Below, one piece after another: positions 9,458 through 18,390 of a DNA stretch of 64,000 bases (within the stretch, counting starts at the first letter, position 1; each line of letters starts with the position of its first letter). Made by a program: the position numbers and the translations under genes. This stretch comes from Stratiformator vulcanicus (GTDB lineage Bacteria; Planctomycetota; Planctomycetia; Planctomycetales; Planctomycetaceae). The notes below the pieces were generated by a model. That model searched no databases. It saw only the letters and a list, made by a program, of their open reading frames with translations, and was not told where the DNA came from. The stretch spans positions 3,084,712-3,148,711 of the forward strand of contig NZ_CP036268.1 in NCBI RefSeq assembly GCF_007744515.1. The letters run 5' to 3'.

Positions 9458-9614
9458 GGAATCTCTTCACTGCGATATCGGTTGGATCATGGTGACGCTT
9501 TGCGGCCTCTTCGGAGGCGACTCGTCGTTTTACCACTACTTTTCGAGATGCACTTTCGGTGTCATCCATGTCGGGCTGAAGGCATTTCACAACTCTCTCT
9601 AATAAGGATGAGTC

Positions 9615-10631
9615 ATGCTTGGCTTTCGACTTTGCACAATCACGGCTATCTGTCTTGCGGCGACGGCAGCCGCCTCCGCCGGCGATGTGACCGTCAATCT
9701 CAGCAACTACATTCGTGCTGAGAGTGACATGCAGATGAAGGGCTACGCGGCAAAAGCGAGCGGCGTCGGCAAGCTTTACAACTTTCGCGAAATGGCTCCC
9801 CTTAAGAATCAGACCACCATTCGCCTGAATCGAGATACGCTCTACTCGTTCGGCGTGTATGACCTCGTCGAGCCGATCACAATTCATAAGCCGGCCTCAC
9901 CGGACCGGTTTCAGTCATTACTTGTCGTCGATCAGGACCAGTATAACCCCGTCCTGAAGAACGGTCCGGGCAAGGTCACGCTGACCATGGCCGACGTGGG
10001 CACCCGGTATATCCTGGTCGTCTTCCGGACGTTCGCCGACCCGAATGATCCCGCAGATATGAAGGCCGCCCACGAACTGCAGGACGAGATCAAAATTGAG
10101 CAGGCCTCCGTCGGTGAATTGGACTTGCCCGACTGGGACGAAGCATCGCTGGTGCAGACTCGTAACGATATTAATGTCCTCGGCAAGCGATTGAGTGACG
10201 TTTCGAGTGGCTTTGGAAAACGCGGCGAAGTCAACCCGATCATGCACCTCATCGGCACCTCCATGGGCTGGGGCGGCAATCCCCAACGCGGTGCGATGTA
10301 CGTCAATGTGACGCCTGAGAAGAACGACGGAAAAACAGCCTATGTCCTGAAAATGCCGAAGGATGTTCCGGTCTCGGCGTTCTGGTCGATCACCGTCTAC
10401 AACAAAGACGGCTTCATCTCGCCGAACAAGTTTAATGCCTATTCTGTCAACGACGTCACCGCCAAAAAAGATTCCGATGGCGGCGTCACGATTCACTTCG
10501 GCGGCGACTCGGACAGTGCCAACTACCTTCCCATCACCGACGGGTGGAACTATATCGTGCGGCTATATATGCCGCAGTGGGAAATCATCGAAGGCAACTG
10601 GACCCCACCCGCTGCGCAGATCGTGAAGTAG
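9615..10631 (+). CDS. Secreted DUF1254/DUF1214 domain protein
   Basis: A 338-residue protein with a signal peptide (cleavage likely after AAASA). It has the standard order of the family: an N-terminal DUF1254 region (NREMAP-like [39 protein letters not shown]) and a C-terminal DUF1214 region ([33 protein letters not shown]). The biochemical role of these secreted or periplasmic proteins is unknown. AAGGATGA sits a few bases upstream of the ATG. Two strong hairpins follow the gene. Confidence 0.88.
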   Translation: MLGFRLCTITAICLAATAAASAGDVTVNLSNYIRAESDMQMKGYAAKASGVGKLYNFREMAPLKNQTTIRLNRDTLYSFGVYDLVEPITIHKPASPDRFQSLLVVDQDQYNPVLKNGPGKVTLTMADVGTRYILVVFRTFADPNDPADMKAAHELQDEIKIEQASVGELDLPDWDEASLVQTRNDINVLGKRLSDVSSGFGKRGEVNPIMHLIGTSMGWGGNPQRGAMYVNVTPEKNDGKTAYVLKMPKDVPVSAFWSITVYNKDGFISPNKFNAYSVNDVTAKKDSDGGVTIHFGGDSDSANYLPITDGWNYIVRLYMPQWEIIEGNWTPPAAQIVK

Positions 10632-10663
10632 CCTCGGCATTCTGACGATGTAAACCTCGCAAA

Positions 10664-10691
10664 CGACCCGGCCGTGAGAACGGCCGGGTCG
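10664..10691. terminator. Perfect 12-bp hairpin after DUF1254 gene
   Basis: CGACCCGGCCGT and its exact complement flank a GAGA tetraloop. It is 32 bases past the stop codon. There is no T-run, so it may be a transcript-stabilising or REP-type hairpin and not a classical terminator. Confidence 0.6.
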
Positions 10692-10719
10692 CTGGGGACG
10701 ACCTTTTAGTCGCCCCCAG
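10692..10719. terminator. Second hairpin, directly adjacent
   Basis: CTGGGGACGAC pairs with GTCGCCCCCAG around a CTTTTA loop (10 pairs, one mismatch). It abuts the previous hairpin with no spacer, forming a double stem-loop. Confidence 0.55.
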
Positions 10720-10728
10720 CGAGTGCGG

Positions 10729-10888
10729 GGCGGACGGGTGGCCATGAGGGAAAAGTGGCGATGCAGAATCCGGGCTGGAAGAACGTGGCACCTCAACACC
10801 CATGCCCACGGGACGTAGCCATGAAGGAAATGCGGCGATGCAGAATCCGGGATCGAAGAACTTAGCACCTCAACACCCCTACCCACGC
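10729..10888. repeat. Family B repeat, two tandem partial copies
   Basis: Two successive units, each with GGCCATGAGGGAA-like or AGCCATGAAGGAA-like start, a core GGCGATGCAGAATCCGGG, and an end CTCAACACCC followed by CCCACG. Related complete copies at 15939-16047 and 17531-17640 have hairpins at both ends. The second unit runs straight into the family A copy at 10890. Confidence 0.75.
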
Positions 10889-10889
10889 T

Positions 10890-11077
10890 CCCGGGTGGTC
10901 CGACCCGCCGGGCCGGATGCCGCAGGCACAAGAGGCGATTAAGTGTCGACGGTGCCATGAAGGCTCAGGGAGGCACGAACGATTGCGCTTAATCAAGGGG
11001 ACCATCGCGCGTTCGATCGTCTCAGATTCATCGCCTCTTGTCGCCGCACGACCCGGCCCGACGTGGGCCGGGCTACC
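10890..11077. repeat. Double-hairpin dispersed repeat, family A copy 2
   Basis: Nearly identical to the element at 8251-8439, with the same terminal hairpins and the same ACAAGAGGCGAT inner inverted repeat. It fills the space between the family B units and the end of the DUF1559 gene. Confidence 0.85.
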
Positions 11078-11132
11078 GTGTTACGGTCAAACGTGCCCGC
11101 TTTCATCAGGCACAAATCGGGTTTAACGGCGT

Positions 11133-12083
11133 TTACCAGTCACCGACGGTGGCACCATCGTTGCGAGCCTGCAATTTTTGTAGCACGCCGCCGGACTGGG
11201 CGATCGTGTAGGCGAGGTCATTCTTGCTTTCGATATTCTCGCTCATAAAGCGAGTCGAGCCGTCACATAGTAAGACGTTCACGCCTCCCGTGTGGTAGCT
11301 CTCCAAGTTCTGGCCGCTGCAAGGCGTGTTAATCCTCACGCTGCCCGAAAGAAAATTAAACCCCGTCATATGGGAACAATTGCGAATCAAGCCGGAATCG
11401 CAAGCGGCCCATGCGGGGTCACCCGAAGTTCCCTTACAACCCATCCGTTCGCCGACCGCAAGGGTGTTCGAGGCACCGTCGGTCACGTGTCGAAAGCCGA
11501 TGCTGCTGTTGGCGTACATGATTCCGTCCATCGCGTAAATTGAATCTCCGCCGGAGACCGGGGATGTTACGCCGAAATTTCCGACGTAGTTGGATCGCCC
11601 GATCGGAACGGAATTGAATGACATCAGGCGGGGCCCGTCGGCAATTCCGAGGCTTCGGTCAACCTCGTTCGGACACATCAGGATCGGCAGGATGACCTGA
11701 GCCGCGTCGGGCGTTGCCCGGTCTTCAGGCCGCGCCGTATTGACATCGAGGTTTTGGTAAATGGCCGATTGTTCAAGAAAAGGAAGCAAGAACGCGTTCC
11801 ATGCCCATGCCTGATCGTTGTTGTTATCAGGTACCGGGGACGGGTCGCGTTCGAACACCCAAAGTGGCGGAAATTGCCCATGGTTGTCGTGATAATTATG
11901 AAGTGCGAGCCCAATCTGCTTCAGGTTATTCTTGCATTGAGACCTGCGCGCGGCTTCGCGAGCCTGTTGAACGGCGGGGAGTAACAGTGCGATCAGGATC
12001 GCAATAATTGCGATCACGACCAGCAGCTCAATCAGCGTGAATCCTCGACGACTGACTCTTGAATTGAAAGGGCTCATGAACAT
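11133..12083 (-). CDS. DUF1559 pilin-like protein with type IV prepilin leader
   Basis: A 316-residue protein starting MFMSPFNSRVSRRGFTLIEL. It has the prepilin cleavage/methylation motif and the hydrophobic helix LLVVIAIIAILIALLLPAV, then the canonical AREAARRSQCKNNLKQIGLA and LHNYHDNHGQFPP of DUF1559 (SBP_bac_10-type) proteins. The C-terminal motifs TDGASNTLAVGER, HTGGVNVLLCDGSTRFM and an NDGATVGDW end are present. A prepilin peptidase probably processes it; one is encoded at 19419-20699. A GTG at 12131 overlapping the kinase stop is an alternative start; the ATG at 12083 fits the family better. Confidence 0.9.
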   Translation of the reverse strand: MFMSPFNSRVSRRGFTLIELLVVIAIIAILIALLLPAVQQAREAARRSQCKNNLKQIGLALHNYHDNHGQFPPLWVFERDPSPVPDNNNDQAWAWNAFLLPFLEQSAIYQNLDVNTARPEDRATPDAAQVILPILMCPNEVDRSLGIADGPRLMSFNSVPIGRSNYVGNFGVTSPVSGGDSIYAMDGIMYANSSIGFRHVTDGASNTLAVGERMGCKGTSGDPAWAACDSGLIRNCSHMTGFNFLSGSVRINTPCSGQNLESYHTGGVNVLLCDGSTRFMSENIESKNDLAYTIAQSGGVLQKLQARNDGATVGDW

Positions 12084-12127
12084 CGATCCGAATGGCAATC
12101 GCTTGTGTTTCGTTAACGGAAAAGCTA

Positions 12128-14818
12128 TCACTCGATCCGACAGCCGGGAAGCTGTGCCTTCAGCCGAGACTCGGCACCTCTTGTGAACCGGTCGTTGTTA
12201 TAGACGACCGCGAGGGATTTCAGAGCCTTAAACTTCCCCAGCATGGGAATGTCCTGCTCGCCAAGTTTCGTATCGAACAGGCCGAGCATCTCGAGCGAAT
12301 CGGCGTGCCGAAGCAGTCCGCCGAGCCCGTTCGAATCGACGGGGCAGCCGCGAAGTTGAATTCGCTTCAGCGGCACTTGCGCAAGCACGTCGAACGTTTT
12401 GCCGGTTACGGAAGTTCCCACGAGTTCGATGCTTTCGAGATTCCGATGCCCTGCCAGTGATCGGACCCCCTCGTCTGAGACTCCGCTCAGCGGCAAAGAC
12501 AAGCTGCGAAGCTTCTTCAATTCAGACAGTTTTCTAAGCCCCTCATCACTGATTGACGAACTCGAAACATAGAGCGTTTGTAACTGCGCGAGTGACGAAA
12601 TGATCTCCGCCGCCCGGTCGGTCATACCGGTGCCGTCGACATAGAGTCGCTCCAGCTTCTTCAGTTTTCGGAAATGGATCGCCCCGGCATCGCCCAACTG
12701 CGTTTGATGCAGTTGGAGCGTGGTCAATTCCGGCATATTGTCCAGGATGTGTGCCGATGCGGCGGTCATCCGCGTGTAGCCGAGATTCAAAGTCGCAAGT
12801 TCTTTGAGCTCTGAAAAAGCCGCGATCGTGTCGTCCGAAATCGGAGAACGTTGAAGATCGAGCATTTCCAGATTGCGAGCTGACCCGATCAGCCGAGCAG
12901 TCTGGTCGCCGAGCACGACCGAACCGGCCGAAAGGTACTTGAGGTTCGGGCACGACATGGCGGCCGCGAAGGTGTCGTGGGGCAGGCCGCGGCTTAGCGT
13001 AAGCCCGACGATCTGAATTTTGCCTGAAGGGATTTGATCGGGTGCATTAATCCATTTCGGAATCGATGAACCGGTTGTAACGCCGACAAGGGCACCTTTC
13101 TCCGTCAGGATGCGAGCCAGGTTGGCCTCATCGGACGGCGGAGTCAGCGCTTTTGGTGAATCCGCCCAAATGGGTTCGACATCCGGCAGGGATTGCGGAC
13201 GATCTTTCGAGACCTCAACCGGTGACGTCTCGGGACTCGTTTGAACCGGAAGGTGTGGTTCAATTTTCGGCGGCGTCGGCTGCGGTGCCGAGGGCGCAAC
13301 TTCGGCGTTCTCTTGAGGAACCGCCGCATCGGGCGCGGTCGCCGGCTTAAACTCGATGACGCTTCGCGTTTCACCATCGCTGATCGATACGGCATTGCCG
13401 TCGAATTCGATCTGGGCGTTGTTGCTATCGGTTTGAACGACGTATTCTCCGTCTTCAGTTTTGAAGCGAATCGTGATCGCTGCGAGCAGAAAAAGAAAAG
13501 CCATCCCGCCGGCGGCGACCCACTTCAACCTGTTCCAGTTGAACACCCCGCTACCGGAGGTACTTGTCTCAGGGTCGGATTGTGGATGCTCGCCGCGCTG
13601 AAGTTTGCGTGGCGCTAACGCACGTTCGCGGGGCGGTATCGTTCGTGCCGACGAGGCAAGCGATCGACCGATCCGCAAGAGTTGTGATGACACCTCCACC
13701 ATCTGCGGACGATTACCTGACGACTTTTCCAGCATCGACATACATAGGAAAGCCAAGTCGGGATCGACATCCGGACGAATTTCGCTCAGTGGGCGAGGTT
13801 GGTCGTTTGCAACCTGCTTCAGAACCGCCATGAGCGAACCGGCGAATGGGACGGAGCCGGCCAACATCCGATAGAGAATCACTCCGAGCCCATAAACGTC
13901 CGCCGCCGGTCCGACCCGTAACGGATCGCCGTCAACCTGTTCCGGCGACATGTAGCTCGGCGTACCAAGAATTTGGCCTGAGCGGGTTCGGGCTCCGGCC
14001 TCGCCATGCATCCGCATTGCCAGGCCGAAGTCCATGATGACCGGTCGACCGTTTGGGTCGAGCATGATGTTTGCGGGTTTGAGGTCCCGGTGAACGACCC
14101 CCCCGCTGTGAGCAACGACCAGAGCGTCCGCGATTGCTTTCGTGAGCTTGATCACGAATAACTGTGAAGGCGGAGTCGGCAACTTCTTTAACTTCGCTTC
14201 GAGCGAATCGCCATCGACGAAGGCCATTGCGATGTAGTCATGATTGCCGAATCGACCGATGTCGAACACCGGACAAATTCCGGGGTGTTGCAGACCAGCC
14301 GCGGCTCGAGCTTCGCGCCGGAACCGGTCGATCGAATCGGCCTCGAACTGTTCAGTGTGCGGGACTTTAATCGCAATCGAGCGATCCAGATCCGGATCGT
14401 ATGCCAGAAAGACGGCGCCCATCCCGCCCTCACCGATTTTTCGAACGATCTTATAACGACCGATCGTATGCGGCATCGAGATTTCGCCCGACGTCTTTGG
14501 CTCAGTCGTTTCTCCGGCTTCGCCAAAATTTCGCGTCTCCTCATCGCGGAAGAAGTCGTTGATCACATGAGCATACTCCGGAAACTCACGCAGATATTTC
14601 GCTCGATCGACTACGTTGTTTGTCTCACGCCTCATTGAAAACTCGATCGGTAGCAGCGCCGATAACAGTACCGGCTGCTCCGAGTCCGGCAGGTCGCCCA
14701 AGAACCGGCTCAACGACGGGGGCGCGCCTGATTTCCAAAGCCGCCGGTACTGCTCGCAAACGTCGGAAATACGCCCCATCCGCGTTGCAGAATCTGAGCG
14801 CGACTTCAACTCGGACAT
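12128..14818 (-). CDS. Membrane Ser/Thr protein kinase with C-terminal leucine-rich repeats
   Basis: An 896-residue protein. The start at 14818 has GGAGAT six bases upstream. After a roughly 115-residue N-terminal region comes a Pkn-type kinase domain (about residues 118-385) with IGEGGMGAVFLAYDP, the VAIK-like lysine in SIAIKVP, HRDLKPANIMLD, MDFGLAM and GTPSYMSPEQVDGD. It looks catalytically intact. A Pro-rich linker leads to one membrane helix (WVAAGGMAFLFLLAAITIRF), a linker rich in Pro/Ser, and a C-terminal domain of about ten leucine-rich repeats (LEMLDLQRSPISDDTI, LATLNLGYTRMTAAS and so on), predicted extracytoplasmic. Its stop overlaps a possible GTG start of the downstream pilin-like gene, suggesting coupling. 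The substrate is unknown. Confidence 0.92.
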   Translation of the reverse strand: MSELKSRSDSATRMGRISDVCEQYRRLWKSGAPPSLSRFLGDLPDSEQPVLLSALLPIEFSMRRETNNVVDRAKYLREFPEYAHVINDFFRDEETRNFGEAGETTEPKTSGEISMPHTIGRYKIVRKIGEGGMGAVFLAYDPDLDRSIAIKVPHTEQFEADSIDRFRREARAAAGLQHPGICPVFDIGRFGNHDYIAMAFVDGDSLEAKLKKLPTPPSQLFVIKLTKAIADALVVAHSGGVVHRDLKPANIMLDPNGRPVIMDFGLAMRMHGEAGARTRSGQILGTPSYMSPEQVDGDPLRVGPAADVYGLGVILYRMLAGSVPFAGSLMAVLKQVANDQPRPLSEIRPDVDPDLAFLCMSMLEKSSGNRPQMVEVSSQLLRIGRSLASSARTIPPRERALAPRKLQRGEHPQSDPETSTSGSGVFNWNRLKWVAAGGMAFLFLLAAITIRFKTEDGEYVVQTDSNNAQIEFDGNAVSISDGETRSVIEFKPATAPDAAVPQENAEVAPSAPQPTPPKIEPHLPVQTSPETSPVEVSKDRPQSLPDVEPIWADSPKALTPPSDEANLARILTEKGALVGVTTGSSIPKWINAPDQIPSGKIQIVGLTLSRGLPHDTFAAAMSCPNLKYLSAGSVVLGDQTARLIGSARNLEMLDLQRSPISDDTIAAFSELKELATLNLGYTRMTAASAHILDNMPELTTLQLHQTQLGDAGAIHFRKLKKLERLYVDGTGMTDRAAEIISSLAQLQTLYVSSSSISDEGLRKLSELKKLRSLSLPLSGVSDEGVRSLAGHRNLESIELVGTSVTGKTFDVLAQVPLKRIQLRGCPVDSNGLGGLLRHADSLEMLGLFDTKLGEQDIPMLGKFKALKSLAVVYNNDRFTRGAESRLKAQLPGCRIE

Positions 14819-14968
14819 GCGGATATCTCCGGGACATTGCTCGAACGAAACTTTCGCCAGCCCGCAATGTCGAACTTCCGTTTCGGCAACGCAAGTTCGA
14901 CATCTCACTCACCTGGTCAAAATATAACAGTCATTTGTGGTCAATGGCAAAGCCATTTCGATCGAGGC
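14819..14968. promoter_or_regulatory. Upstream region of the LRR kinase gene
   Basis: This non-coding stretch between the kinase start and a family A repeat must contain the kinase promoter. An AT-rich patch (AAAATATAACA around 14920-14932) is the only plausible minus-10-type sequence; no consensus pair could be assigned. Confidence 0.3.
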
Positions 14969-15120
14969 GGGTGGCCCGGCCGTTTCGACGGCCGGGTCGC
15001 GGAGCGACAAGATGTTGTTCGAGCACCTTGCCCCGCAAGTAGCGTCCAAGAAACACTCGCACGGCGCTCGAACAGCATCTTGTGCCTGCGGCACCCGGCC
15101 GAAGATCGGCCGGGCCACCC
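14969..15120. repeat. Family A repeat, divergent copy
   Basis: Terminal hairpins GTGGCCCGGCC...GGCCGGGTCGC and CACCCGGCC...GGCCGGGCCACC bracket an inner inverted repeat (ACAAGATG...GCTCGAACA region and its complement). The architecture matches the copies at 8251 and 15493 but the core is different. Confidence 0.75.
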
Positions 15121-15130
15121 TTAGACAGTG

Positions 15131-15376
15131 CTATTGCTTTGTAACTTGCTTGCGTAAACGTGTGACAACGGTCCGCTGTTCTTCGCTCAATGCAAGAGGA
15201 TCCCACTGGCCGTCTTGCGAGATCGCATATCGAACGAGGTCTCGTCTGACCGTCTCAAGTCGTTCATCGCAATAGTGCTCAACGACAAAGGTCGGCCAAT
15301 CGGCTTGCCTTATTCGACCTTCGATTAATCGCTCCAAGAATCGAGCAAACCGCTTTTGCTGTTCTTCAATTCCCAT
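15131..15376 (-). CDS. Small hypothetical protein
   Basis: An 81-residue, mostly helical, charged protein starting MGIEEQQKRFARFLERLIEG and ending RLRKQVTKQ. The longer open frame (to 15562) runs through family B and A repeats and is not credible there. No known domain was recognised. It is flanked on both sides by repeats, so its transcription unit is unclear. ATG 15394 is an alternative start six codons upstream. Confidence 0.5.
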   Translation of the reverse strand: MGIEEQQKRFARFLERLIEGRIRQADWPTFVVEHYCDERLETVRRDLVRYAISQDGQWDPLALSEEQRTVVTRLRKQVTKQ

Positions 15377-15405
15377 TCTGAATTTTCGCCTCATGGACGG
15401 GCGGC

Positions 15406-15492
15406 ATGGCCACGCGACGTGGCCATGAGGGAAAAGTGGCGATGCAGAATCCGGGATCGAAGAACGTGGCACCTCAACACCCCTACCCACGC
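15406..15492. repeat. Family B repeat copy
   Basis: Begins with the GGCATGGCCACG / CGTGGCCATGAGGGAA hairpin, carries the GGCGATGCAGAATCCGGG core, and ends CTCAACACCC. It is joined directly to the family A copy that follows, as at 10729-11077. Confidence 0.8.
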
Positions 15493-15682
15493 TCCCGGGT
15501 GGTCCGACCCGCCGGGTCGGATGCCGCAGGCACAAGAGGCGATTCAGTGTCGACGGTGCCATGAAGGCTCAGGGAGGCACGAACGATTGCGCTTAATCAA
15601 GGGGACCATCGCGCATTTGATCGTCTAAGATTCATCGCCTCTTATCGCTTCGCGACCCGGCCCGACATGGGCCGGGCTACCC
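15493..15682. repeat. Double-hairpin dispersed repeat, family A copy 3
   Basis: Its left hairpin is perfect (TCCGACCC/GGGTCGGA). Core and inner inverted repeat match the copies at 8251 and 10890. The right end overlaps the 3' end of the small gene at 15625-15906. Confidence 0.85.
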
Positions 15683-15906
15683 GCTTGCCATAACTCGACG
15701 AACCGGTCGTCAACCGCATAGTCGACCAGCTTCGCAGAAAGCGGAATCGCACGATGAACATCTTCAAGCGACCCATAAGTACGACTGCCCACCTCGCTCA
15801 AGACTGGGCGTATAAATGAGTTGGCGCGGTCCGACTCATAAAGCCCGAGAAGGAACTGTTGGCCTGGTGAGTATCCGGGAGCAGTCCGCATAACTCCGTA
15901 GTACAT
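15625..15906 (-). CDS. Small hypothetical protein whose C-terminus reads into a repeat
   Basis: A 93-residue protein starting MYYGVMRTAPGYSPGQQFLL. Its ATG is preceded by an excellent Shine-Dalgarno, AAAGGAGGT, which fixes the start. No family recognised. The last 20 or so residues (AGSPAHVGPGREAIRGDES) are encoded by the right hairpin of the family A repeat, which also supplies the stop codon, so the original C-terminus may have been replaced by repeat insertion. Family B and A repeats lie on both sides. Confidence 0.6.
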   Translation of the reverse strand: MYYGVMRTAPGYSPGQQFLLGLYESDRANSFIRPVLSEVGSRTYGSLEDVHRAIPLSAKLVDYAVDDRFVELWQAGSPAHVGPGREAIRGDES

Positions 15907-15938
15907 TGAACCTCCTTTACTAAAATCCCATCTGACTG

Positions 15939-16127
15939 GTGGCATGGCCACGAGACGTGGCCATGAGGGAAGAGCGTCCATGCAAAGTTCGGGCCAGAAG
16001 AACCTAGCTCCTCAACACTCATGCCCACGTTCCGTGGGCATGCCACCCCGCCGTCGCGCGTCAAATCGTCTCAGATTCATCGCCTCGTGCCGCCCCGCGA
16101 CCCGGCCCGATTTGGGCCGGGCTACCC
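15939..16127. repeat. Composite of family B (complete) and right half of family A
   Basis: 15939-16047 is a complete family B unit: GGTGGCATGGCCACG hairpin, core, CATGCCCACG/CGTGGGCATG hairpin. 16061-16127 is the right half of a family A unit, from TCAGATTCATCGCCTC to GGGCCGGGCTACCC. It ends a few bases before the stop of the downstream minus-strand gene. Confidence 0.8.
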
Positions 16128-16132
16128 GCTTG

Positions 16133-17299
16133 TCACTCTGGGTTGTGACCAACTTTCGGAATAATCACTGCGGATTCCCCGTTCGAATAGATATCCCAAA
16201 GGAGATTATCGTTTGGAAGCTTATATTCATTCAGATAAGGAGCTTCACGTCCTCCGTTTGCGTCCCAAGCGACCGTTGTTGTTCCATCTCGCTTGATCGC
16301 AGAAATGATGCTGACGTAGTTTCCGTGCGGTTCAAGCTTCCACAGAATGTTATCGTTCGGCAGTTGATTGTTCCCCATGTAAATCGAATGCCCGCCGTTT
16401 GCATCGAACGCTTTCTTCTTCTTCACGATCGGAACGATAGTTACTTTGTCACCATGCTTTGCAACTTCATACAGAAGATTGTCGTTCTGCTTGATATCCT
16501 TATTGAAGTAGAAGTCATGCGTGCTTCCTCCGTTTGCGTCGAGAGCTACTGGGATGTAGTCGTCGAACTCCCTCTCAACTTCGAATGCCTCCTTTTCCAG
16601 CTTGTTATTCTCGTATTTTTGATTCGCCTTCTTGAACTCCTTGAAGTAGTGGTATCCGAAGTTGCTGAAGGATGAGTCGTACTTTACGAACTGAGCCGTG
16701 TGCATCATTTCGTGAGCAAGTAGTGAAATCACTTCCTCTCGCGGCCTCTCACCTTCCTTGAAATCGATGTAAATGTCGTAGCCATATGTTTGGGCAACGG
16801 TGTCAGTCCCTGATAAATCGATCCCGATGTTTGAGGCCACCCACTTATCGAGCGGTGAAACGTCCCAGTGGATTCGCACTCGCTCGACAAGGCCACCGAA
16901 TCGACCGTGGAGAATCGCCTTCGTCCAGAAGTCTAAAGGTTTCCCATGCGGTGACCGGGTCCGCATCGTGGCCGCGGCTGACACGTACGCAATTCGCCCT
17001 GCTTCGCCCCAAAGTTCTTCAGAAACTCCAGACGGCGAGAGGTTATGAATATCCTGTTCTAGCTTCGCGAGTCGCTCGCTCACCTTCTCGCCCTCTTTCA
17101 CCAGCTTGTCGCGGCTGTCGAGGAGCTGTTTTTCGGCCCTTTTCGCCTCAGCTTTCACAGTTCCGGCGGGGTCTTCAAGAAAGCCCGTGATGTTTTTCTC
17201 CAGCTTCTTCCAGAACTGAGCTTCAGCCTGATCAGCTGAGATCACCGTGATCGCGGAAACGAACAGTACGACCTTGAGCAAGACAAGTTCTGCTTTCAT
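16133..17299 (-). CDS. Secreted zinc peptidase-like protein with three C-terminal repeats
   Basis: A 388-residue protein with a signal peptide (cleavage near ADQAEAQ) and a coiled-coil stretch (about residues 45-85). A gluzincin-type HEMMH at residues 196-200 is followed by a downstream Glu-rich helix (LEKEAFEVEREF) that could give the third zinc ligand, as in DUF4157-like peptidases. The last 130 residues are three repeats of about 45 residues, each with DANGG, an aromatic/Asn segment, and NDNLLW or close. Three such units ending in a Trp motif suggest a ricin-type beta-trefoil, an inference. It probably acts on or binds envelope or extracellular material. The ATG at 17299 has AAGGGTG upstream. 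Base composition looks AT-richer than its neighbours, so transfer is possible. Confidence 0.7.
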   Translation of the reverse strand: MKAELVLLKVVLFVSAITVISADQAEAQFWKKLEKNITGFLEDPAGTVKAEAKRAEKQLLDSRDKLVKEGEKVSERLAKLEQDIHNLSPSGVSEELWGEAGRIAYVSAAATMRTRSPHGKPLDFWTKAILHGRFGGLVERVRIHWDVSPLDKWVASNIGIDLSGTDTVAQTYGYDIYIDFKEGERPREEVISLLAHEMMHTAQFVKYDSSFSNFGYHYFKEFKKANQKYENNKLEKEAFEVEREFDDYIPVALDANGGSTHDFYFNKDIKQNDNLLYEVAKHGDKVTIVPIVKKKKAFDANGGHSIYMGNNQLPNDNILWKLEPHGNYVSIISAIKRDGTTTVAWDANGGREAPYLNEYKLPNDNLLWDIYSNGESAVIIPKVGHNPE

Positions 17300-17652
17300 C
17301 ACCACACCCTTCAACAAAAAGACACGAATCGCCGTTTACGCCTCTCTCGTGATGAAACGATCACATCTGTCGTGAACGAATTTTGAAACCCGTGTGAAGA
17401 ATCCGTAGGAAATCGCATCCCTTGATCCTTGGCCGAGAACATTTCTTCTTTCTGTGTTGGCTTCCGCTGAAAGGTATCGGGGACACCACTAGGTCACCGG
17501 TAAAGACACTAGCAACTCGTCCGGTCGACAGGTGGCATGGTCACTGGACGAGGCCAAGAGGGAAAAGCGGCGAGGCAGAATCCGGGCGCGAAGAACTTCG
17601 CGCCTCAACACTCATGCCCACGTTCCGTGGGCATTCCACGCTCACTGGTGAT
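17300..17652. other. Intergenic region with family B repeat
   Basis: Upstream region of the peptidase-like gene, then the family B copy at 17531-17640, reaching to the end of hisA. No gene seen. Confidence 0.5.
17531..17640. repeat. Family B repeat, near-complete copy
   Basis: GGTGGCATGGTCACTGGACG at the left, the GGCGAGGCAGAATCCGGG core, a perfect GGCGCGAAGAACTTCGCGCC internal palindrome, and a CATGCCCACG/CGTGGGCAT right hairpin. It has no family A partner. Confidence 0.8.
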
Positions 17653-18390
17653 TCAACCCGCAGCGATAATCGCATCCCTCACCGTCAGCGTCCCCTCGTA
17701 CAACGCCCGGCCGACGATCGCCCCCACTAGGTTCGGATGCTCCTCCTCCGCCAGTGCGAGGCGGCGGATGTCGGTGGTGTCGGTGACGCCGCCGGAGGCG
17801 ATGGTGGGGAGGCCGAGGTCGGACATCGCGCACAGGTCGCTCACCGTCGCCTCGTCGATGCCCTGCATCATGCCGTCGTTGGCAATGTTGGTGTAGACGA
17901 CGGCGGCGAGCGGACTGCCGACGTATTGCTGGGCGAGTTCTAACGCCGACGTTTGCGACACATCGAGCCAGCCCTCGGTGGCGACCATGCCCCCTTTGGC
18001 GTCGATGCCGAGGACGAGGCGGTCGGGGTAGCGCTCGGCTGCAGCTCGGAACCAGTCGGGGTCCTTCAGCGCGGCGGTGCCGACGATCGCGCGATCGACG
18101 CCCAGGTCGTCGAGCACGATCTTCAGCGATTCGTCATTGCGGATGCCGCCGCCGAGCTGCATCGGGATGTCGATGGCCGCGCGAATGCCGCGGATCGCGT
18201 CGAGATTCGTCGGCGTCCCCGCTTTGGCGGCGTCGAGGTCGACGACGTGCAGGATCTCGGCTCCCTCGTCGGCCCAGCGTTTCGCCATCGCGGCCGGGTC
18301 GTCGCCGAAGACCGTTTCGCGGTCGTAATCGCCCTGCTGGAGTCGAACGCATTTGCCGTCACGGAGATCGATCGCGGGGAGGATTTGCAT
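17653..18390 (-). CDS. hisA: HisA, phosphoribosylformimino-AICAR-phosphate isomerase
   Basis: A 245-residue TIM-barrel protein. It starts [20 protein letters not shown], carrying the catalytic Asp in [12 protein letters not shown], and has QLGGGIRN and IASGGVTD phosphate-binding loops. The second catalytic Asp lies in [12 protein letters not shown]. It catalyses the fourth histidine step, opening ProFAR to PRFAR in the cytoplasm. It lies downstream of hisH in the same orientation but is separated by 384 bases of repeats, so co-transcription would have to read through them. Confidence 0.95.
   Translation of the reverse strand: MQILPAIDLRDGKCVRLQQGDYDRETVFGDDPAAMAKRWADEGAEILHVVDLDAAKAGTPTNLDAIRGIRAAIDIPMQLGGGIRNDESLKIVLDDLGVDRAIVGTAALKDPDWFRAAAERYPDRLVLGIDAKGGMVATEGWLDVSQTSALELAQQYVGSPLAAVVYTNIANDGMMQGIDEATVSDLCAMSDLGLPTIASGGVTDTTDIRRLALAEEEHPNLVGAIVGRALYEGTLTVRDAIIAAG

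Noticed and set aside
15131-15562. 143-codon frame including repeat sequence
   Set aside because: The first 60 codons fall in family A and B repeats; only the last 81 codons were kept as a tentative gene.
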